From: Rhizobium glycinendophyticum
GTDB lineage: Bacteria; Pseudomonadota; Alphaproteobacteria; Rhizobiales; Rhizobiaceae
Assembly: GCF_006443685.1 (NCBI RefSeq)
Contig: NZ_VFYP01000001.1
Location: 806,001 to 870,000, forward strand
Length of the DNA: 64,000 nt
Direction of reading: 5' to 3'
In this document: piece by piece, positions 58,000-64,000 of the stretch
How positions within the stretch are numbered: position 1 is the stretch's first letter
How the letters are laid out: every line of letters starts with the position of its first letter
Notes under the pieces: generated by a model
Seen by the model: only the letters and a program-made list of their open reading frames with translations
Told to the model about the DNA's origin: nothing
The model's database searches: none
Program-made: the position numbers and the translations under genes

Positions 58000-59868
58000 T
58001 CAGCTGCGCCCGAATAGCCGCTCGATATCAGACAACTTCAGCTCGACATAGGTCGGCCGCCCGTGATTGCACTGGCCCGACCCTGGCGTCTGCTCCATCT
58101 GCCTGAGAAGCGCATTCATTTCCTCCACCCGCAACTGCCGCCCCGAGCGCACGGAGCCATGGCAGGCCATGGTCGCAGCGACATGCTCGAGCTTCGCGTT
58201 CAGCCGGTCGGCGGTATCCCATTCCGCAATCTCGTCGGCCAGATCACGTACGAGCCCGGCCGTATCCATCTCGCCCAGCATGGCCGGCGTCTCGCGCACG
58301 GCGATGGCACCAGGCCCGAAGCGCTCGATGGCGAGCCCCAGTTGCTCTAGCCCTTCCGCGTGGCTCATCAGCCGGTCGCAATCCTCTTCCGGCAGGTCGA
58401 CGATCTCCGGGATCAGCAGCCCCTGCGATGGCAGCCGTCGACCCGTGAGCGCCTTGCGCATCTGTTCGAACACCAGCCGCTCATGGGCCGCATGCTGGTC
58501 GACGATGACGAGCCCGTCCGACGTCTGGGCAACGATGTAATTGGCATGCACCTGCGCGCGGGCAGCACCCAGGGGATAACTGGCGATCGCCTCGACCTGG
58601 CCGGCCGGCTGTGCTGAAATAGGCTCACTACGGGCCGTCGGCACGGACAGGCTGTCGAAAGCCGCCTGCGCCACTTCGCCGAAACCGGTCCGTGCCGGGG
58701 CGTAAACCGCAGCAGATGCGGCAGAACCGTACCCACCGCCGAATACCCCACCCAGAACCGAAGCCCCGCCGTGCAATGGCCGACTGGGCGATGCATCTGC
58801 CGACCAGGCCTGCGCCGGTTGCGGACTAAAGCCTGGTCGAAACGCCCGGAGCATTCCCCCAGCGCCGGTTGTCGATGCCCGGTCGCCCTCCCGCTGCAAG
58901 GAGTGCCGGATGGCCCCAATGATCAACCCGCGCACCAGGCCCGGATCGCGAAACCGCACGTCCGATTTTGCCGGATGAACATTGACGTCCACCAGCGCCG
59001 GATCAAGCGAAAGCGACAGCACCGCCACGGGATAACGCCCCTGCGGGATGGTCTCCGCATAGGCGCCGCGGATGGCAGACAGGATCTGCTTGTCCTGCAC
59101 CGGGCGACCGTTGACGAAAGCATATTGATGGGCCGAATTGCCCCGGTTGAAGGTCGGCACGCCGGCAAAGCCCGTCAGCCGCACATCCTCGCGCTCTGCG
59201 TCGAGTTCGATCGCATTGTCGCGGAAGTCGCCGCCCAGCACCTGCGCGATGCGCGCCAGATGGTCGTCACCGGTTGCCGGAAGTTCCATGAGCGACCGGT
59301 CCGTGCCGGAAAGAACGAAGCGGATAGCCGGAAAGGCGATCGCCATGCGCTTGACGATTTCGGTGATCGCCCCCGCTTCTGCCTTTTCCGTCTTCATGAA
59401 TTTCAGCCGCGCCGGCGTCGCGAAGAACAGATCCCGCACCTCGACCGTCGTCCCGGGATTGGCCGGCGCCGGCCTGACGTCGCCGACCTTGCCACCGGTG
59501 ACAGTGATTTCCGAACCGCTGCCCGCCCCATGCGGCCGGCTGGTAATGGTGAGCTTGGCGACAGAGCCGATCGAGGGCAGGGCCTCGCCGCGAAAGCCGA
59601 GCGAGCGGATGTCAAACAAGGTGTCGCTGAGCTTGGAAGTGCAGTGGCGGCGGATAGCGAGCGACAGGTCATCGGGCCCCATGCCGCAGCCATTATCGAT
59701 CACCCGCAGCAGCGTCTTGCCGCCACCGGCGGTCGCGATCTCGATGCGTGTCGCACCGGCGTCGATGGCATTTTCGATCAGTTCCTTCGCAGCACTCGCG
59801 GGTCGTTCGATGACCTCGCCGGCGGCGATCTGGTTGATCAGGGTCTCTGACAGCTGCTTGATGATCAT
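58000..59868 (-). CDS. mutL: DNA mismatch repair protein MutL (endonuclease type)
   Basis: A 622-residue mismatch-repair ATPase. The GHKL ATPase domain has [20 protein letters not shown] near residue 29, [10 protein letters not shown] and [10 protein letters not shown]. The C-terminal domain contains the endonuclease motif DQHA-x2-E-x4-E as [12 protein letters not shown], the usual form where no MutH exists. The linker (residues about 330-430) is Ala/Pro-rich. I chose the ATG at 59868; the open frame extends upstream to 59916. It lies before the PAS-receiver gene and is divergent from it. Confidence 0.96.
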   Translation of the reverse strand: MIIKQLSETLINQIAAGEVIERPASAAKELIENAIDAGATRIEIATAGGGKTLLRVIDNGCGMGPDDLSLAIRRHCTSKLSDTLFDIRSLGFRGEALPSIGSVAKLTITSRPHGAGSGSEITVTGGKVGDVRPAPANPGTTVEVRDLFFATPARLKFMKTEKAEAGAITEIVKRMAIAFPAIRFVLSGTDRSLMELPATGDDHLARIAQVLGGDFRDNAIELDAEREDVRLTGFAGVPTFNRGNSAHQYAFVNGRPVQDKQILSAIRGAYAETIPQGRYPVAVLSLSLDPALVDVNVHPAKSDVRFRDPGLVRGLIIGAIRHSLQREGDRASTTGAGGMLRAFRPGFSPQPAQAWSADASPSRPLHGGASVLGGVFGGGYGSAASAAVYAPARTGFGEVAQAAFDSLSVPTARSEPISAQPAGQVEAIASYPLGAARAQVHANYIVAQTSDGLVIVDQHAAHERLVFEQMRKALTGRRLPSQGLLIPEIVDLPEEDCDRLMSHAEGLEQLGLAIERFGPGAIAVRETPAMLGEMDTAGLVRDLADEIAEWDTADRLNAKLEHVAATMACHGSVRSGRQLRVEEMNALLRQMEQTPGSGQCNHGRPTYVELKLSDIERLFGRS

Positions 59869-60146
59869 CGCTTCATTTTCCGGGATTCGAGGCCTGCAGG
59901 AAAGGCCTAATCGCAACCGTCCCCACCACCCTCACCATTAATCCGCCCTTAACGGAATGATTCTAGTTTGACCAATGACTTGAGATGTCTCTCGGCAGGT
60001 CTTTTGACCAGAGGAAGAAGGGCACCGCCGGTGTGCCCTTGACCAAACTTCCTCGCCACTTCAAGCGCGACCGGCATGTTCACCGCCTATCATCAGCAGG
60101 AATTCAGACTTGTCGCGTCAGCGGCAATGGTCTCAGAGGCAGCAGT

Positions 60147-61847
60147 GTGAGCGAGTTTCCACCGGCCCCCGGCGACAGAAAGGGACACCAGGGTCCGGAT
60201 GCGCCGTCGCCCGAGACGTCGCTCGACCTTGCCCTGATGGATGCCGTGTCCGATGCCTTCCAGGCCGCCTTCCTGATCTATGATCGCAATGACGAACTGA
60301 TTTTCGCCAGCCGCTCGGTCACCAATTTCCTCCCGCTCCCGCCAGAACAATTCCAGCGCGGCAATCGCCTGCGCCGCCTGCTGGAAGCAGCCTATGATCT
60401 AGGCCTTCGCGCCGGTGAACCCGAATCCGCAGCTATCAGCCGGGACGAATGGCTGACCCGCCAGATCGCGGCGCACTGGAAGGAGCGCCACGAGATCCAA
60501 GCCAGCGAAGACGGCAAGCGCTGGACCCGCTATTCCAAACGTCGTCTGCCATCGGGGCACGGCTTCTGCATCATGACCGACATCAGCGAGCAGAAGCGTC
60601 GCGAGGAGCAGTGGCGCGCAGACGTCGAGCGGGTGCAGCTGACCGAGGAAATCCTTGACAATCTGGCGCATCCTGTCTTCGTGCAAGACCGCAATCTGCA
60701 GCTCGTCGCCGTCAACAAGGTCTTCTGCTCGGCGCTGTCAATCGGGGCTGACAACGCCCTTGGTGCCGATCTCCGCCGTCTGTTCGATGCCGATCTCGCA
60801 GAGAGCCTGCAATCCGTGTCGCGGGATGTGCTCGACAGCGGGATTACAGCTTCCATCACCCAGTGCATGCGCCTTTACGGCGACCCACCGCGTCCGATCC
60901 TTGTCCATGTCCAGCGCGTCGGCAAACCGGGTCGCTACTTCGTCGTGGCGAGCCTCGGCGAGGTAGGCGCCACCGGCCTGGTTCCGATCGAAACCCCTTC
61001 CTCTGCCGCAGCGCCGCCAGCTTCATCCGAGCTTTCCGTTCGCACCGATCAAAGCCTTGCCGGCCGCAAGGCCTTCGTCGTCTCGGCGGACCCGCGCTTC
61101 GAAGCGACGGCTCTCGATATCCTCGAACTACTCGGGCTCGACAGCTGCTGCGTGCGGGGCGAAGAGGAACTCGATGCCTTTCTCGATGCCGCCCGCTCCG
61201 TCGGCGTCGTCATCGATCTTGCCGTCTTCGACGTTAAGGCCGATCCGCGATGCCTCGAAATTCTGCAGGCGGCAGAGGTCGATTATACCAGCTTGTCGCA
61301 GGAAGATGTTGCCTCTGAACTCGCATTCATCGTGCTTGAGCGTCTCTCCGCGCTGCGAGCGAGGCCCGCACCCGCCGACGATTGGGAGATCGACACGGAA
61401 CAACAGGCGGCATCCGAAACGCCGCCACCGACTTCGCCCATCCCGCCTCTAAAATCCTCACTGGTTCTGGTGGCCGAGGACAACGAGATCAACCAGATCG
61501 TCTTTTCTCAGATCCTTGAGGGGCTGGGATACTCCTATCGGATCTGCGCCGATGGCGAGGAAGTCGTCAGGCTCTGGGCAGAACTCAATCCGGCGATCAT
61601 CCTGATGGATGTGACGCTGCCGGGGTTGAATGGTTTCGAGGCCGCGCGGCGGATCCGCGAGACCGGACGTAGCCGCGCAGATGCCACGCCAATCATCGGC
61701 GTTCTCGCTCAGGCGTTCGACCGTGACCGCGAAGCGTGCTACGCCTCGGGCATGGACGACGTCATCCTGAAGCCGCTGAGCCCGGATATCGTGGAGCAGG
61801 CACTAATGGGCCTCGTGCCGCAGGTGGCACGCGCGACAAACGGCTGA
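60147..61847 (+). CDS. PAS-domain protein with C-terminal receiver domain, no kinase
   Basis: A 566-residue cytoplasmic protein. PAS-like segments lie at about 30-150 (AFLIYDRNDELIFASRSVTN) and 165-290 (FVQDRNLQLVAVNKVFCSAL). A degenerate receiver-like stretch spans 310-405, and a receiver domain is at 440-560: VAEDNEINQIVFSQILEGLG, phospho-acceptor Asp in ILMDVTLPGLNGFEAARRI, and Lys in ILKPLSPDIVEQAL. Where the switch Thr/Ser is expected, IIGVLAQAF shows Leu. No HisKA or ATPase domain is present. The start is the GTG at 60147 with CAGAGGCA upstream; the frame is open to 59985. A GGDEF-EAL gene follows, 140 bases on. Confidence 0.82.
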   Translation: MSEFPPAPGDRKGHQGPDAPSPETSLDLALMDAVSDAFQAAFLIYDRNDELIFASRSVTNFLPLPPEQFQRGNRLRRLLEAAYDLGLRAGEPESAAISRDEWLTRQIAAHWKERHEIQASEDGKRWTRYSKRRLPSGHGFCIMTDISEQKRREEQWRADVERVQLTEEILDNLAHPVFVQDRNLQLVAVNKVFCSALSIGADNALGADLRRLFDADLAESLQSVSRDVLDSGITASITQCMRLYGDPPRPILVHVQRVGKPGRYFVVASLGEVGATGLVPIETPSSAAAPPASSELSVRTDQSLAGRKAFVVSADPRFEATALDILELLGLDSCCVRGEEELDAFLDAARSVGVVIDLAVFDVKADPRCLEILQAAEVDYTSLSQEDVASELAFIVLERLSALRARPAPADDWEIDTEQQAASETPPPTSPIPPLKSSLVLVAEDNEINQIVFSQILEGLGYSYRICADGEEVVRLWAELNPAIILMDVTLPGLNGFEAARRIRETGRSRADATPIIGVLAQAFDRDREACYASGMDDVILKPLSPDIVEQALMGLVPQVARATNG

Positions 61848-61987
61848 TGCGGATCAATCGCTCGGCCGCCCTCTGATTTCGTAAATTAGAGGTTCCAATG
61901 GCACCCGCAAATGCTTGTCGCTATTATTATATTAATGCTTTAGATCCATTATATCCGCTGTGGAAGGAACCGTAGCAGGAAGAATGA

Positions 61988-63349
61988 ATGGGTCCCGCTG
62001 GCACTGCCGTTGAGCAGCACAACCAGAAAGAACTGCAGCGTCTGGCCTACACCGATCACTTGACCGGATTGGGTAACCGCAACCGCCTCGCAGACAAGAT
62101 CCGTCAACTGGCCGCCGATCGTGCCGCAGATCCTGCGCCCTTCACCGTCGGCATCGTCAATCTCGACGGCTTCAAACCCATCAACGATCTCTTCGGCCAG
62201 GCCTCTGGTGACGAGATCCTGTGCCAGGTCGCCCACCGCCTGAAGGCCTGCGTGCCGGATGGTGCAACCGTGACCCGACACGACGGAGACGAATTCGCCA
62301 TCGTCCTGCCGCTGGTCTTCGAGCGCACCGGTGCGGAACGCGCCGGCCAGTTGATCAAGGACGTGTTGTCCGCCCCTTACGATCTCGGCGACCGAAACGT
62401 GCGGCTGTCCGCCTCGCTGGGTTTTGCCGTCTATCCCTTTGCCGGCGAAGAGTTCGAGGAGCTGATGAAGAGTGCCGAGACGGCGCTCTATCGCTCGAAG
62501 CGCCGCGGCCGTGGCCAGATCACCGTCTACTCGCGCGAGATCGCGCAGGAAATGAAGCGCGCGACGCAGCTCGAACAGGCGCTGCGCAACGCCATCATCA
62601 ATGATACGGTTGACGTGCATTTCCAGCCGATTGTGCGCCTAAGCGACAACCGCGTCGTCGGTTTCGAGGCGCTCGCCCGCTGGATTGATCCCGATCTCGG
62701 CTTCGTCTCGCCCGCCGTTTTCGTGCCGCTTGCCGAAGAGCGCGGCTTCATCGACACGCTCTCGGAAACCCTGCTGCGCAAGGCAGCCGAAGCCACGCTC
62801 GCCTGGCCACGCGATCTTTTCCTCTCGTTTAACCTCTCCTCTGTCCAGCTGATGGACCTGCGCACCTCCTACAATACGCTGTCGATCCTCAACAGCGTCG
62901 GCTTCGATCCGCGCCGGCTGGAGATGGAAATCACCGAAACGGCGGTCATGACCTCGGCCGATACCGCGCGCCGGATCATCAAGGACCTGAAGGACGCTGG
63001 CATCCGCATCTCGCTCGATGATTTCGGCACCGGTCAGTCCAGCCTTGGCCGCCTGCGTGATTTCACCTTCGACAAGGTGAAGATCGACCGCGCCTTCGTC
63101 TCCGCCATCACCACAGACCGCACCTCCGAGCATATCATCAAGGCGATCATCACCATGTGTGAGGGCCTCGACCTCGAAGTGGTTGCCGAAGGCATCGAGA
63201 CGGAAGCGGAAGCCCAGAAGCTGCGCGAACTCGGCTGCGGCATGGGGCAGGGCTATCATTTTGGCCGCCCCGCCGATGCCGCCGCCACTCTCCGCTACCT
63301 CGCCGAGAACCACCACGAATTCGCTCTGGTCGACCGCGCATCCGCCTGA
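61988..63349 (+). CDS. GGDEF-EAL protein, probable c-di-GMP phosphodiesterase
   Basis: A 453-residue protein. The GGDEF domain (residues about 20-180) has a degenerate signature, DGDEF in RHDGDEFAIVLPL, so cyclase activity is doubtful. The EAL domain (about 200-440) is intact: FEALARW, NLSSVQL, EITETAVM, DDFGTGQSSL and EVVAEGIETE supply the metal and catalytic residues. There is no N-terminal sensor, only a short helical linker (NQKELQRLAYTDHLTGLGN). The ATG at 61988 is weakly supported. It probably acts downstream of or together with the preceding PAS-receiver protein. Confidence 0.88.
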   Translation: MGPAGTAVEQHNQKELQRLAYTDHLTGLGNRNRLADKIRQLAADRAADPAPFTVGIVNLDGFKPINDLFGQASGDEILCQVAHRLKACVPDGATVTRHDGDEFAIVLPLVFERTGAERAGQLIKDVLSAPYDLGDRNVRLSASLGFAVYPFAGEEFEELMKSAETALYRSKRRGRGQITVYSREIAQEMKRATQLEQALRNAIINDTVDVHFQPIVRLSDNRVVGFEALARWIDPDLGFVSPAVFVPLAEERGFIDTLSETLLRKAAEATLAWPRDLFLSFNLSSVQLMDLRTSYNTLSILNSVGFDPRRLEMEITETAVMTSADTARRIIKDLKDAGIRISLDDFGTGQSSLGRLRDFTFDKVKIDRAFVSAITTDRTSEHIIKAIITMCEGLDLEVVAEGIETEAEAQKLRELGCGMGQGYHFGRPADAAATLRYLAENHHEFALVDRASA

Positions 63350-63362
63350 GCCAGATGGTCGG

Positions 63363-64000
63363 TCAGGCCTGCTTCAGCAACCAGTTGCGCACCCGCGTCG
63401 CGGCCCCGCTGAGTTCGCGGGAGCGCGGCCAGACCACGTGAAAGGCAAGCTCCGTGCGCAGCGCGTGGCCCCCCACTTCGACCAACTGGCCCTGCGCCAC
63501 CAGCTGCCGCACGAGATGGGTCCAACCCAGCGCAATCCCCTGGCCGGCCAGCACCGCCTGGATAACCAGAACATAGTCGTTAATCGCCAGCCGCCGGCTG
63601 GCCGGTTTGTAGTCGATACCGGCCGAGGCAAACCAGTCAGGCCAGCTACAGGCTTGGCGCACAGGCTCTTCCAGCCATATCAGCGGATGTCGGGTGAGAG
63701 CCTGAGGTGTCTCGGGCATGCCATGCGCCTCGACGAAAGCCGGGCTCGCCACCGCAGTGATGACTTCGGGTGCGAGAAGCGCCGAATGATAGTGCGGCCA
63801 ATCCTCCGCCCTGCCGCCGCGCACGCCAAGCGGGATTGATTCTTCCTCAAGATCGAGATCCCGCACGCTGGTCTGGATCCTCAGATCGATGTCCGGCAGG
63901 TCTTCGCGCAGCGCCGTCAGCCGCGGTAGCATCCACATCGAGGCAAAAGCCGTGGAGGCGGCGAGTGTCACGTTCACCTCGCGTCCCTTGCTACGAATAT
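63363..64000 (-). CDS. LysR-family regulator (5' end beyond the window)
   Basis: The frame is open from 63363 to the right edge, so the N-terminal DNA-binding domain is missing. The visible part is a LysR substrate-binding domain resembling GcvA (VNVTLAASTAFASMWMLPRL; IDLRIQTSVRDLDLEEESIP; VRGGRAEDW). It ends RVRNWLLKQA. Its stop lies about 13 bases after the stop of the GGDEF-EAL gene, on the opposite strand. The target is unknown. Confidence 0.88.
   Translation of the reverse strand, partial: IRSKGREVNVTLAASTAFASMWMLPRLTALREDLPDIDLRIQTSVRDLDLEEESIPLGVRGGRAEDWPHYHSALLAPEVITAVASPAFVEAHGMPETPQALTRHPLIWLEEPVRQACSWPDWFASAGIDYKPASRRLAINDYVLVIQAVLAGQGIALGWTHLVRQLVAQGQLVEVGGHALRTELAFHVVWPRSRELSGAATRVRNWLLKQA

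Overview
The window is about 64 kb of GC-rich, densely coded chromosome from an alphaproteobacterium of the order Rhizobiales, most likely Rhizobiaceae (Agrobacterium/Rhizobium group). Support: the mannosylfructose-phosphate synthase/phosphatase pair known from Agrobacterium, small DUF1127, DUF2093 and DUF4170 proteins, a short-form HisG with a separate HisZ, a MutL carrying its own endonuclease motif, and several rhizobial-type palindromic intergenic repeats. Content is mostly core chromosome. I saw no rRNA, tRNA, CRISPR array, insertion sequence or prophage.

Layout. 0-5 kb: a LysR regulator cut by the left edge, divergent from a DUF1127 protein, then a chemoreceptor and a DUF937 protein. 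5-12 kb (minus strand): gshA, rsmE, a PiT phosphate permease, a Nudix hydrolase and the mannosylfructose pair mfpsA-mfppA. 12-22 kb: a FadR-type regulator, DUF3422 and DUF6880 proteins, a LysR regulator and the glycolate oxidase genes glcD-glcE-(DUF4870)-glcF, split by a palindromic repeat. 22-28.5 kb: an outer-membrane barrel protein, two L,D-transpeptidases, Tag glycosylase tail-to-tail with a divergent paralogue, a HAD protein and small secreted metal-type proteins. 28.5-33 kb: an antitoxin with a frameshifted RelE-type toxin, then hisS, a glyoxalase-fold gene, hisZ and hisG. 33-37 kb: DoxX, an AT-rich patch with a 191-residue protein, and groES-groEL with a CIRCE operator. 37-50 kb: chromate transporter, HAD-IIA protein, ribF, ileS, tadA, an RluB-type pseudouridine synthase with a very long basic tail, rsmD and a patatin protein. 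50-64 kb: a Kef-type antiporter, pmbA, an inositol-phosphatase-family gene, the lipid A/Kdo genes waaA and lpxK, mutL, and a PAS-receiver protein followed by a GGDEF-EAL protein. A LysR gene runs off the right edge.

How genes fit together. glcDEF should oxidise glycolate to glyoxylate. mfpsA/mfppA make the compatible solute mannosylfructose. hisZ and hisG form one ATP-phosphoribosyltransferase beside the related hisS. waaA and lpxK complete Kdo-lipid A.

The points most worth checking are an 80-codon block of foreign codon usage inside hisS, a duplicated groEL 3' end with a cUUCGg hairpin at the stop codon, a Tag paralogue with Cys at the catalytic Glu position, the broken toxin, and a repeat palindrome that forms the tail of HisZ just before hisG. 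I did not find a clear new multi-gene system.
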